Assembly: GCA_963970005.1 (NCBI GenBank)
Contig: CAXAMN010003891.1
Coordinates: forward strand, 1,122,682 to 1,186,681
From: Durusdinium trenchii
Taxonomy: Eukaryota; Sar; Dinophyceae; Suessiales; Symbiodiniaceae
DNA length: 64,000 nucleotides
Direction of reading: 5' to 3'
Part shown: positions 11,419 through 22,954 of the stretch, in pieces
Numbering within the stretch: position 1 is the stretch's first letter
Layout of the letters: each line of letters begins with the position of its first letter
Translations under genes and position numbers: made by a program
Notes under the pieces: generated by a model
The model's database searches: none
Seen by the model: only the letters and a program-made list of their open reading frames with translations
What the model was told of the DNA's origin: nothing

Positions 11419-11791
11419 TTAGCAAGCTCGTTTGGTCCCAAAAGGGCCCCAAGGCTGTAGTTAGAAATTGAAGGGTTCTGTCCTGGCAGTTCGCCACCAA
11501 CCAGAATCATGCTGCTTCCAGGTGGCACATGGTGGCTCAGCAACTTCTCCTGCGTCGGTGGTATCAAGGACCAGTGGAGCCAGTGGCTGGGTGAGACAGG
11601 TGAATCATTTTTTCAGTCCTAGTCCTATATTAATAATGTTTGAATTTCAGCTCTTCAATATATATATATATATTACATACTGGCCGGGAATGTAAGATTC
11701 TACTGACAAGTTTTTCTGCAACCTGTTCCAAACCTCCTCCATCTTAGGGACTACTCCTCCTGCAGCGAAAGCACGTGCTCCATACCGGACC

Positions 11792-12480
11792 TTGCCTAGT
11801 GAAACAACACTGGTATATGGCCGGGGGGAGAGCCAAGATGGCCTACATCTGGACTTGATGGCCTTGGGGGAATGCCAAGGATCCATTTCAGAATGTGCTG
11901 TAAACTCACCAGCAGAGTTGCAGGAAGCCAATGTTATGAAGTGGATTCAGGTTCGGGGGCCATCGGTTTCAGCCGAAGACGCCAATGGTTTGGAGCACTC
12001 CATTTCTGCTATCTGGTACTTGATTCATGACCGTGATCAGAAGAGGGAAGACTTTGAGAAGTTCAAGGTCGAAATGCAGCACCAAACAATACGGCTTGAG
12101 AAGGTGACACAACTCCAGATCGACAAGTATGGGGCTGACCATCCAAAGATGTCTGAGTTGCACTCTTGGGCGGCTGGCAAGAAAGAGCAAAACAGCCAGA
12201 AAGCCAAAGACATGGAGGCTTCTATCCAACAGTCTGAGGAATCTATTTCTGTGGAGATCAAGGTGTTGCTGAGACACCTTTGCAGTGCTCCCCCAGACAT
12301 GGACCCTGAGTGTACTGCCCTTCTGAATGAAGTGGAGGGCTTGTTTGGGGACATGTCCATGGAGGACTCTGGCAAGCCTGCTGTTCCTGCTGCTGGGGAG
12401 GACGTGATTATGGATGTGACTTCAATTGCACTGGCAGCTGCCGGATTGCAACAGCAGGTTGGGGGATATGCTTTAAGACC
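11792..12480 (+). CDS. coiled-coil exon of dinoflagellate-family gene
   Basis: This long open frame includes LEHSISAIWYLIHDRDQKRE, then a heptad-rich helix through RLEKVTQLQIDKYG, HPKMSELHSWAAGKKEQN and SIQQSEESISVEIKVLLRHL, then an acidic tail (EDSGKPAVPAAGEDVIMDV). The frame stays open to 12565, but the end after about 12480 loses coding character. A short candidate exon follows at about 12568-12690 (EDKQSEPAGPALHPEGPSD). No enzyme motif is visible. By position and strand it is the likely N-terminal part of the gene continued at 12929-18769; that link is inferred. Confidence 0.4.
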
Positions 12481-12928
12481 ATATGAACAATCTTGTTTCC
12501 CTCAACTTTGTAAGTACTGGGCTCTACTCTTCCGATGCAAGAGGATGCTAACCCTCCCCCTCTAGGCAGAATGTGAAGACAAGCAATCTGAGCCAGCCGG
12601 TCCTGCTCTGCATCCAGAAGGCCCAAGTGATGCTGACCTTGCTGCTGGGGTATTGTCCAGAAAGGACACTACACAGTTGGAGGCCATACTTGGGTTGGTG
12701 CTCATGTGGGTTTGGTGCAACTGCATCGTTCCATATATATACATAAACCTTCTCAAACCGGGTACCAAAAACGAGGATGTGGACCTTTTTCTTCCTTGTG
12801 AAGTGTGGTTTAGGGCACCCCTTGCTAGCTGACCAAGCTTAAAATTTTGCCAAGCTACCTTGAAGTAACCAGATTTGAGCGAGGAAGATAAAATATCGAT
12901 CTAGTAGCTATTCCCCGGTTCTCATGTC

Positions 12929-14849
12929 TTGCTTGCCCAGGCCATGCAGGTGCAGTCTTTGCACGACAAATACCGTGATGATCCTGATGTGATCTTGGTT
13001 CCGGACGGATCGGTCCGTTTTATAGGACCCGGTGGAAAGGAAGAGTCTGAGACTGAGCACCTTCGCAGACTCTGCCACAACACGAACATGCGTCTCCAGA
13101 GGAGCTTCAAGAGTGAGGGGTTGACCTAAACATGTGGTTTGTTTGCACCCCAAAGTCTAAGTTTCCGAACAATATCCAACAAACATCCATAGATCTCATA
13201 TTGGACAAACCTGCCCCAAATTGTGCATGTGGAAGATTGGTCCCTGTAGGTCCATCATGCCCTCCGGCCATTTTAGAACTTTGGAAGCAGAGAAAGACAA
13301 GCTCCTAATCCTGCATTGGGGAAACTGTTGCATGAAAGTTGTATTTTGCATGTTTCTGGAAAGAAATGGTGTGGTCTTACAATTGCCTAGCTAAGATCGC
13401 AACATTGAGCCGATGCTTCTTGAAGATTTCCTACAGAGCAAGGAAAATTGGCTGACTTCCTCTTTGGCCGTCAGCTCAACAACTACTTCCTCTCAAAAGC
13501 GGAAAGGGAGACACACGATGATGCCGTACCACTTGGTGAAACAAAAGTTTGGAAATGCGTTAGGGTTGCAAATCTTGAATGAGAAGAAGCAGCTCCAGGC
13601 TTCCAAACCAAAGACTGACCCGACAGTCGACTACATGGAGCACCCAGAGGCCAAAGGAAACGAGGATACCTAGCTATATTAAATTATATATATATATATA
13701 GCTAAATTGTTCACAAATATTTACTACATCCTGTCTCCCCTGTCTGTGCCCAGGAATGGGCCTTGCTCCGTATGTGGGATGCTATGGAGTTTGAGGACGA
13801 GTATAATGAGTCTACTATTATGGCCCTTGAAGGGAGGGGTGACATTGACGCAGAACAGACCAAAGAGATATTGTGGCTACGCTGATCAATTTTTGAGATC
13901 AATTTACTGTAATTGAGGTTGCTTCAACTATACCAAAATAAACATGACACATACTTTGATCAATTCTATCCACTTACATTTTTGGTACCCACATGCTGAG
14001 GCAACATGCGTTTGGGTCAAAGCTGGCCCAAATCCAGGCTTCTTATGATGGGGGTCAAGGTGCTGGTGGTGGTGGTGGTGGTGGTCCGGAGCTGCCTGAG
14101 AACCAGAAGAAGACCAAACCATTGAGTAAGAGACTCTCAACCGCCATTTCCCAATGCAGCTCCAAGATGACGGATGTTCTTGCTTGGCAGTCGAAGATAA
14201 AGGAAAACAAGACCGGACTGAATCTTGGCTAGTTGGCCAACTTTTTTGAAACCTTGTCGGTTTGGGTGGAAACATGTCTATACATCCCAACGCAGCATTC
14301 CCACTATATTCATTAATTCAGAGGGAACCCTATCACCTCCATCCTAACACCTCCATCTAACCTGATCAACAATGAATACCCTGCCAAGTTGCAATATTGC
14401 CAGAACATCAGGACTGATGTCCTGCTGAGTGGCTTTGGGCAAGAGCTCGAGGCTAGATTGAAGGACATGCGACAATGCAGAGTAGAGCTTGAGCGCCTAT
14501 ACAGCTTGAGGGTGGAGGATGCCAAGGTGGATGACGAAGCACATGTTCAGTATAAGGAAGAGGCGATGAAAGCGATTCGGGCTGCAGACTCTGCGTTTAC
14601 CAGCTATGCAGGTTCAGTGCGCTCAATAAAAAGTGTTATGGATACATGTTCTTGATTTATACGTTCTTGATTTATGTGTTCTTCCTTTGCCCCCTTAACA
14701 TGAGTTGGAAAATATAGTCATGGCCTTTCACCAGTACTGACAACTTTGTCATTCAGGAACCCGCAAAGGCGAAGGGGAAGGCCAAGTCGAAAGCTAAAAT
14801 TGAGGGTGAGGGCCAGAATGCACAGCCGCCCGCAGAGCCTGGATCGTGA
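12929..14849 (+). CDS. multi-exon dinoflagellate-family gene, N-terminal half
   Basis: Successive + strand exons read: about 12940-13125 with DDPDVILVPDGSVRFIGPGG and ESETEHLRRLCHNTNMRLQR; about 13305-13385 with NPALGKLLHESCILHVSGKK; 13413-13664 with LLEDFLQSKENWLTSSLAVS, KRKGRHTMMPYHLVKQKFGN and DPTVDYMEHPEAKGNE; 13754-13880 with EWALLRMWDAMEFEDEYNES; about 13995-14225 with SKMTDVLAWQSKIKENKTGL; 14389-14650, a coiled-coil exon; about 14757-14846 with PAKAKGKAKSKAKIEGEG. The join 13664/13754 is in phase (..GNE|EWALL..), with acceptor CCCAG|G and a GA rather than GT donor, as known for dinoflagellates. The sequence resembles, from memory, an expanded Symbiodinium hypothetical family of unknown function. 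Exon ends other than that join are approximate. Confidence 0.55.
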
Positions 14850-15005
14850 TGAGTCATTGGAGATGGACTCACGTAGTTTTGGGAAAGTGAGATGTAGATA
14901 GGGTAAACCTTATCTTTTTTCGACCTTGGATGCATTCCAGCTATACATGATCTGAAGTAGCTCAACTCAACACTGACATCTCAGAGTCTTTGTATTTTTG
15001 TTAGG

Positions 15006-18000
15006 GATGCCTGGGTCCGTGTTCGTGGATTGATGCAGAACAAGCTTGAAACCTTGGGCACAGCCATAGAAGCCAGTCCTTTCGATGAAGCTCAAAGCTG
15101 GCTGCGGGTGTGGCCCTTGATTCAGTCCTGGGGAAAAAGGAGCTCTCCAGCCATGTCGGGTGGATTTTCTTGTTAGGGTGGTTGGTGGATGGACTCCTTG
15201 TTACAAGAGTGTTTCTCCACTCAAGACTTGTTTCCCCAACTGTACTGGTTGTCTACTTTTCTTACTGATGCCCAGTTGCTGGCCACTCTGTATGCAGGTG
15301 CTGCCTTTTCGAAGGCAAGAACATCCCCGCTCTACGCGTGGTGCTTGAAAGAGGTGGGTCTTGGAGAAACATGGCTTCAAACTGCTGACATCAACGAAAA
15401 TTGATAGCAACATGCCTGACTTGGATCATGTTGCTGGAACTGGCCCGAGTTTAGGAAACTTCTTTCACAAAGACTAGGCAAATGCTCCACTATGTTGAGA
15501 AGGACGTGGGAGCAGTTTCCTGAATGGTAATATTGTTTGGGTTGGATAGTGTGCAGGTAGACCCCTGACCCGCAGGAGTTCAAATGGCATGGCATTAAAT
15601 TTCAAGGCCCTTGCAAAAAGCTTTCCCTTGCAGGGCACAAGGGAAAGCACACTTCGAATGTCCAGCGGGATATTTTGAGGAAAGTTGACCACGGGGACCC
15701 TGAGCAGGCTGGAGGATTGGCAGAAAATAGACCTCAACCTAGGCCTTATTTTGGTATGTTAAACAATAAGCCACGATGTCTTGGAGAACCCATGTTGTGC
15801 CTGAAGTGTGGTGACGTATATATTATGAAATCCATGCTTTCCCTGATTGATTTGTCTTGTTTTAAGGACAAATGGACAACCAAAGCAGGAATCTCCCTGG
15901 TCAGGTTCCTATTGATTGGATAGAAGTGCCACTGCAGGTGCAACGAGGACCCAACAATGTTGAAACCAGGACAGCTGTGGTTCATGGCTGGGTGCTTCTG
16001 TGTTAGCAACCAGCATGGTCATATGAGAAACATTGCATCCGATTGTACCAACAAGCATGGTTCATGTGAGGAAACATCCGATTGTGTTGCCGCACAAACT
16101 GGTCTGCCATCGGTCATGGCCAACGATGGATGCTGGTGAGGTGAGGCAGTATTGGCAGCATCTGTCAGACCGCCAAAGCCCGTTGGCAAAAATATCCCCT
16201 GAAAAGGATCATGTTCCATTGTGGCTTTGGGGTGATGAGGCCCAATTTAGGAAAGGGAGTGGGGAAGACATTCTTTTATTGTGCATGGGAAGTGTACTGC
16301 ACAAAGAAACATACTCGGTGGCTTCGTGCTATCCCTTGACTATTTGCCGATCCGATTCTCAATCAAGTTTAATATAGGGGCAACTTTTTCTTGTGTGTTT
16401 GGGGCAAACAATTTTCAGGTCTTTTTGTTCAAGCTTCAACTCCCCCGATGTATGGGAAAAAAATTACCATCTGGGCTGGTGGATTTAGCTTCTTGCAATT
16501 CTTGAAATCGGTGAAATCGGACATGTCAGGAAATTAAAGCTGGCTTCCCAACTGTTCATGCGCTTCTTCAAGCTGTATCTCGATCCGGCTATGTCCAAAC
16601 TGTTTCTTCTATGTTTTTGTAGCCCGGGCCCTGATCCCCCACTCTCTTCCCCACTGCCTCTGCAGCCCATTGGTGTTGTGAGCCATGCTGGGCCTTCCGG
16701 GCTGAGGTGGTGGAATCTCTGGACTTGTTGTACCACCATGGAGCTGACCGTTCCGGGGAGTCTGTTCGATATGCGGTTTCGGAACTTCGTGGGGATTGGA
16801 AATTCCAGGCTGATACATGGCAAGTGTTTGAAGAAGTAGATTTTGTGGAAGTCTTTGGGCTCCCCTGGGTGGTTGGTTTAATTCACGAAGAACAACTAGC
16901 TGACCTGAGGAGTGGCTACAACTATCGAGCTATTATTTGTCCAACTCTGTATGTCATTGCTGCCGAGCACAAGCCCCAAATTATTTCACTGCTCCTGCCA
17001 ACTTGGGGAACCAGTTTCGCCACTCTACGGAGACGTTCCTGGCGGAATGCATCAAAAGAAACACTGAATTGCAAAGACACTAGGCCTTGACCAATGTCCA
17101 GTAAATTTTGGTCTTTGTTCAAATTTTAGTGCAGATGACCCCATCATCGTGCTCTCCAGAGAAGCCTAGGCCCATTATTAGACCTGCCTTGCTTTTGCGT
17201 TGAGATGGTGCGTTGGGACGGAATGCACACCTGCAACCTGGGTGTAGACTTGTGGGTCATTGGGAGCATCTTCAAGAAATTGTTTGAGTATGGTGATGTC
17301 TTCGGGGGCAATGACATGGATGAATCGGATCGATATCTGATGGCTTATGACATGTTCAGGAATTGGAGCAGAGCACACCAGGTTCGGTACCGTGTCTGGA
17401 GATATTCAGGTTTTCATGTGTGTTTCTAATATTATACCTTAATTGCCGGTTTACGACCGTCTGTGAGCTCAGGCATAGCATGCCAAAATTCAGGCCTTGG
17501 CGCTTTAGATCAAGGCAGCACCCATGGCCAGAGCTTCAAGCGAAGGCGTACAATGTTCCTTAATCTGGGACAGAATTAGTACTAGCAATAAACAAACATG
17601 TGTGTTTTAAGATGGGATGCCTGTGAGAGTTTACTTTGGCGTACTGGGGGGTGCCCTCAATCCCTAGGCCCAAAGCTGTTTGTAATGGCATCTGAGGCCA
17701 GGTGTGTTACGGCATGGCTTTGCGAGGAATGCATTGATATTGCAAATCAACATCCTGGTGATGAGTGGTTGTCATTGATGACATCATGTGTGTTGCTTGC
17801 CAATGCTAGAATTAAAGCAGTCTGGAGTTATGTTTTTGAGGACCTTTTTAGTACTGACAGTGCCCTCTCTTCTTTACAAACATCTGCAAGCTGCTAGTGG
17901 ACTGGTGAAATATTAAAACGCTGGCACTTTGAGCTAAGGTTGAAGACATGTCTTGCTGGGAGAGCACTAATTAGCTTATAATCAAATATGACTATGCCAG

Positions 18001-18769
18001 AGATGAACCACTGTGCTCAGGTGGTACCTTGCAGAATGGCATCGCAAAACGGAATTGCTTCCACGGTTCCTATCGGAGGGTCAATCGAAGGAGATGCTGG
18101 ACATCAATGACAGGTTCTGCTGCTTTTATGCGATGCTTTCCAAAAAAGCAATTCAACAGGATGAGCTTCTGTTCCCTTCCAGGCCAAAACTGCATGTGCC
18201 TTAATCCTTTGTTTGTGATCGATAAGTTTTTTTGGGATAGGTACGCGCATATGTATATGACATAGACTCTGGACTTTGTAATGTCGATCAAGCATGTCAC
18301 TGACATCCCAGGCATTTCAAGAGATCGCTTACATCCAAGCCCAAGAGTGCTTCTTGGTCTTTAATTCTAGTCCAACCTTTAGGAATGCTACCAACCATGG
18401 GAGAGGGCCTCAAGCTGTTCCTTGAATTTTGCTTGGCCACTCTCTGGCCATTGTTCAGTCATCTGAGGCTACAACCATAGGTTTTATCAGTCGTACAAGC
18501 CCGAAGACGTCATTGGGCGGATGGTTGTGGTGTGTGCAGCTGGAAACAACAGCAATGTCGAGTTTATAGGGCTCAAGAGGTTCTTCCTAGGGTAGCTTGA
18601 TGCACTATAACGAACTGTGTTCTATATTGTCTTTCTTTTGGAGGTGTGGTGGGCCTGATTTCAAAGCCTCCCTGGTAGCTGCCGTGACAGGCAGAAGAGC
18701 CACTACGAGCTAGACCACTGGGAAGCCTTCGCTACTGACTCCGATGTTGAGATGGTGGATGGTTTGTAA
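15006..18769 (+). CDS. multi-exon dinoflagellate-family gene, C-terminal half
   Basis: Exon blocks in order: about 15106-15180 KKELSSHVGWIFLLG; 15189-15475 MDSLLQECFSTQDLFPQLYW to GTGPSLGNFFHKD; 15557-15753 EFKWHGIKFQGPCKK and HKGKHTSNVQRDILRKV; 15870-15990 QVPIDWIEVPLQVQRGPNN; 16033-16370 IVLPHKLVCHRSW and VPLWLWGDEAQFRKGSGED; 16690-16820 ESVRYAVSELRGDWKFQADT; 16940-17080 VCHCCRAQAPNYFT; 17165-17395 EMVRWDGMHTCNLGVDLWVI; 17473-17560 HPWPELQAKAYN; 17700-17815 RCVTAWLCEECIDIANQHPG; 18022-18200 MLDINDRFCCFYAMLSKKAI and RPKLHV; 18313-18375 FQEIAYIQAQECF; 18483-18545 YKPEDVIGRMVVVCAA; 18665-18769 ELDHWEAFATDSDVEMVDGL then TAA. The order matches, as I remember it, full-length members of a large Symbiodinium hypothetical family. 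The CHCC block could bind zinc. A transposase origin is possible but unproven. Some joins need small frame changes, so part may be decayed. Confidence 0.6.
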
Positions 18770-19939
18770 AGGTGAGTGCAATTAAAGCCTAAACTTGCTG
18801 CATAGTTTTGTGCAGGAGAGGGCCTGAAACAAGTCACCTCCTGTGCTCTAATCTCCAGGATCCGCATCTTCCAACGGCATTGGTGACCAAACTAAAGAAC
18901 AGGTCTCTACTTTAAACTCTAAACCACGAGAACTAACCCACCAATGCAGGTTGGTGGCTATTTGGGCCATGTGCGCTGTGACAACTGCATGTATATGTGA
19001 ACCAAGTGAAGAAAGTGCATCTCAAACACTATAGTTTGATGTTCAGCTTGACCTTGGTGGATGTGTCGGAAAATCACATTTTCCAGCTTTGTGTGAGCAC
19101 TGTCGCGGAGGGGGGGTGGGCTCAGAAACCTCTCTCAAAGGAACAAAATGTGATGTCGCTTCTCAGTGAGCACGCGGGAACCCTAGGGCTATAAAAGTTA
19201 GAAGTCGTACTAGCATGCTGCATCTGCTCAATGAATTGCAGCCATGGCCGGGAGTCCGGACTGCCAGTCCCAGACAGGTCGTGTTCGCATTTTGTGGAAA
19301 CGCCGGAGTTCGTTTCAAGAAGAACCACCTGGGGCCTGGGGCACCCCTAGAATGAGCACCGATACTGGAACGCCTTCCCATTGGATTTGACGATCAAGTG
19401 ACATGAAACAAACAACGTGGATGAAACAGGTCTGCATGAATGGGATGATGGCTGTGTTGTGTCATTTGTGGCGTGGATGGGATCATGGCTGTGCCGCATG
19501 GGAGAAGGAGTTTGGGTCAGGAGATGCTCAGAACTTGAGCTGAGCCGTGTTCACATGCGATCTCTCAATGACCCTGGCAATGCAAGTGCTTCTTGCGTGT
19601 GAGTCTTTTCTCCTTTGATGCGGTGGAGCCCTTGTTTTCCAGACAGAGGGGGAACCTAAGTAACTGGCGGATTGCAGGCAGCCAAGGAGCCAGAATCCCA
19701 GAATTAATATGCCGCTATGCCCTCCATATGTCTCAATCTTCCAGAAGCAGCAGCAGATCTCCAGAGTCAACCACGCTCTGACAGCAGTGCCAAGGAGAAG
19801 ATTGATCAGTACACCCGGGAGGACCCGGGGTATATGACTCCTGGATTGGAACCCTTACATTCGCGACTTTATCGACCCGGTGGTCACAAGCACCCAGGAC
19901 CGTGGGCATTGGTATGATGTACGATGTATGTAGATACCT

Positions 19940-20060
19940 GCACCGTCCCTAACGGTAAAAAAACATCATCATGCGCGGTATGATTCATACCGTAAAAAAG
20001 AAAACGTGGGAGGCTCATGCGGTAGGAAGCATCATACCACAGGATACATTCAGCAACGGT
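19940..20060. repeat. ACGGTA-type short repeat with small palindrome
   Basis: ACGGTAAAAA or its complement TACCGTAAAAAA recurs several times. GGTATGATTCATACC near 19978-19992 is a palindrome centred on one T. The same TACCGT core makes up the array at the left window edge. Confidence 0.5.
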
Positions 20061-20283
20061 AAAAACCAGAATTGGAAATCAGTATATTCATAGTCCGTAT
20101 ATTCATACATTTTCCTACATAATCAGCATACTGTATTCCAATATATTGCTTATTCAAACCAAAAACATGTTCATGGTCTTTCCAGTTTGTTGAACTCCGG
20201 ATGGATCTAGGTCCGACTGTCCTGCATTCTTCTGACCCAGTGAGCAGACTGAGCTGCCTATGCATTTTGCAAATTTTGGAGAA

Positions 20284-20387
20284 GGACTTGTGGCAAACCT
20301 GGTAGCTGTGTGAGTTGGAGCAATTTTTGTGTGGAAGGAATTTCCGGACATGCTTCAAGTCACAGCCACCAGGTTTGCCACAAGTCC
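20284..20387. repeat. 27-bp inverted repeat, 50-bp spacer
   Basis: Arms 20284-20310 and 20361-20387 are reverse complements with one mismatch (core GGACTTGTGGCAAACCTGGT). Weaker pairing continues into the spacer. The structure could fold into a long hairpin or be the core of a MITE. No flanking direct repeat was recognised. Confidence 0.85.
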
Positions 20388-22306
20388 CTCAGTCCCTCTC
20401 GGAATTTCACCAGAGTCCCAAGGCATTCGCGGCGGTCGCACCAGGACAAGATGTCTTCTATTGTTTCGTGATGCGGGTGACATGTGGCACTTGCTTCGTG
20501 ACCAAGGGATTGAAGGACCCGGTTCAGCTGCTGAAGGAAGCTGCTGGTAGCTGAAGCTGTTGCTTCAACTGAGGCACCCTGCCTGTTGCCAAGAACTTTC
20601 CGTAGATTCAACAGCAGTCGGTTTCATAAGAACAGCAGTCGGTGTGTTTTCTCCATCCCATGGCTAAGGGATAGATCATTTGTTCGCTGCATTTGGGGCA
20701 TGGTGCGTCTTAGACTAGTGGACCTGCACTCGAGATCTGATGACCCCCACCGAAGCACCGTGCCGGTCCGGCCCGAAGAGATCCGAAGAGGATGTCCCGC
20801 CGGTGCAACAACATGTAGTCCTATAATGCAGAACTTCAGGGTGTGGGAATCATGTGGCCAAAAACTGGTTCTTCTTCCCTCCCGTCATGGACTCATCAGG
20901 ATTTCACATGATATAACCTGCAGGTCACCGAGCTTATTGGGGGGAGTCTCAAACAGCTGAGGAACGCTTGGTTTTGGCTCGGAACATCGTCGCCGAACAA
21001 TGGCGCTGACTGATCGTTCGCTCTGAGTCCCAGCACTGAGAAACTGCTTGCAGACTCGGGCAGTTTCACACCGTGTATCCCCATTCATCCCCTCTTAGAA
21101 GAGTTGGGATGTGAACAAATATATCCAACAGAGAGGTGAGGACTGCAGGCCTGCCTTTAAAACTATCCCATTGTTAGGGACCAAAGACTAAATCACATCA
21201 AGAATTCTGTGACGTTGGTGGGCTGCCAGAGATGGGGAGCTTTTGGGTTATCTATATACACTGTTTGGGAGGGTTATCCCCATTTGCAAGTTCTCCTCAA
21301 CCCGTCCAGTTCAACTGCACCGTCGATTTCGAGATCGGACATGCATGTCGTCATCGTCGTGAGGATGAGACCGGGAAGCGGGACAAACACGATCCGAAGA
21401 GGCCAATGATCTATGACCTGGATACTGGCTTCCAAGTCTTTGTGAATGCTGACCGCAGAGCAACTGGGCTGGGCACAGTGTTCACTCAGGCATGTGCCTC
21501 CTTGTGAGATGTAGGATGGGGATCTTGTAATTGCATATGTGTGAGGGAAAGCAACTGCGAACATGTTTTGAAACACCAGGCTTACAGAATCTGTCACACG
21601 GAAGCACCCATCATCCTGATTGAGCATCCAGCAGCTATGTAGACTTGTGTTTTGTTTTTCTAAATGCCCCAAGATCCTGAGTCTCCCCCACACCCTGTTG
21701 AAAAGCCAGAGTGTGCCGGGTCAGCAATGCACATATTGAATCTTTGGCACTCCCCTAAGGGGTCCTGGATCGTACCTTCACAGGTTGGGTACTGACTGGG
21801 TGACTGGACCCTCCTGGCACATACATGACAGTGTCTCCCTTCGTTGAGAAGGTACTTACCTGGATCCCTATAGGGCTCGTTGGTCCATCAACACGAGGCT
21901 CAAGGCTTCTTTATCCGCAGTTGGAGCCGTTCTTGTCGTTGGAACTTCCGCGACCCCAGGAACTCTCGAACGTGCCGGGCTCTGAACCCTCGGTGCGTTA
22001 CAGCACTCTGCTGGTGGAGTTGGGGCCCTCCATCGTGGCGTGGCTCCAGCAGACGAGGAGGAGCACAGGACCTGGACCTGGTTGAAAGGTTTGAGCTGTT
22101 GGTTTGAGGCAGATCCCATTGGGATCACATCATATGGGATCCAACCAACCATGTTTCTGAGCAGAGGGTTGGAAGAGGGCATAACTGAGGTTCCCTATTA
22201 CTGTAGACATCTGGATGTTTCAACAAGTTTCAATCCACCCCAACTGAAGAAACATCTTCAATCCATGTTTTGTGGGGCCCAAGAGGTTTGACAGTCGGGC
22301 TCAAGG

Positions 22307-22954
22307 TTGGTAATCGCTGAGTTTCAGATTCGGAAGCACAGACGTCGATCACGGTCCTCGATCCAGCTGGTGCAGAAGCAGGGACATAAACAAGATCCCA
22401 GGGGGCAGAGGAGGATCCATAAACACTTGAGCCATTTTGAGCCACATTCTAAAGACCTTTATATACATTCTAATAACATTCTGACAACCATATTCAAGAC
22501 GATGCGCAACGTGTTTAGAAGATTGTGGAACAACTTTATTTATGGCTCGCAGATGCTTCCATCTCTGATTTTGTTCAGTGCTTTTAAAGGCTACCATCCA
22601 GTGGATTCCATCAACACAGATGATCAACTGGTTGACACAACTGGTGACATGGCCAAGGCACGGTACCGGGAGATCATCAACTACCTAAAGAATGGCGTTT
22701 ACCCGGCTTCTCAGCGGCAAGTCCCAAGATCTTTTGCGATGGCGGTGGAGTGCCAGGCAGTTTGGAGTTGGAGGGAGTTCTTGTTGAATCAGCTGGTGGG
22801 CGTTTGGCAGTGTAGAATTGCGACTTTTTGGAACGGTATGCTGGAACTTCTGGCAAACGGTCTGGATGGTTCGTTTCTGGTGCATTGCAGCGGAGGTCGA
22901 CCAGGTTTACCTTTGATCACTGGCCTAGGCATGCTGAATAGCGCTCCAGAATGA
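22307..22954 (+). CDS. unrecognised open frame, 216 codons
   Basis: This is one of the longest open frames outside the retrotransposon. The N-terminal part is basic (RKHRRRSRSSIQLVQKQG), the middle hydrophobic (FIYGSQMLPSLILFSAFKGY), then KARYREIINYLKNGVYPASQ and VWSWREFLLNQLVGVWQC. No domain is recognised, the apparent start is a GTG, and there is no supporting neighbour. It could be an exon, a decayed element or chance. Confidence 0.2.
   Translation: MVIAEFQIRKHRRRSRSSIQLVQKQGHKQDPRGQRRIHKHLSHFEPHSKDLYIHSNNILTTIFKTMRNVFRRLWNNFIYGSQMLPSLILFSAFKGYHPVDSINTDDQLVDTTGDMAKARYREIINYLKNGVYPASQRQVPRSFAMAVECQAVWSWREFLLNQLVGVWQCRIATFWNGMLELLANGLDGSFLVHCSGGRPGLPLITGLGMLNSAPE

Larger units (their letters stand above)
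18770..22306. other. mostly non-coding interval
   Basis: No gene is assigned. Weak open stretches at 18997-19194 (+) and 21232-21507 (+; contains DFEIGHACRHRREDETGKRD) have some coding character but no partners. The interval holds ACGGTA/TACCGT repeats near 19.95 kb and a strong inverted repeat at 20284-20387. Confidence 0.4.

Noticed and set aside
22424..22446. Possible dinoflagellate spliced-leader relic (TTGAGCCATTTTGAGCC)
   Set aside because: It resembles the leader only around CCATTTTG and diverges on both sides; no 22-base match on either strand.
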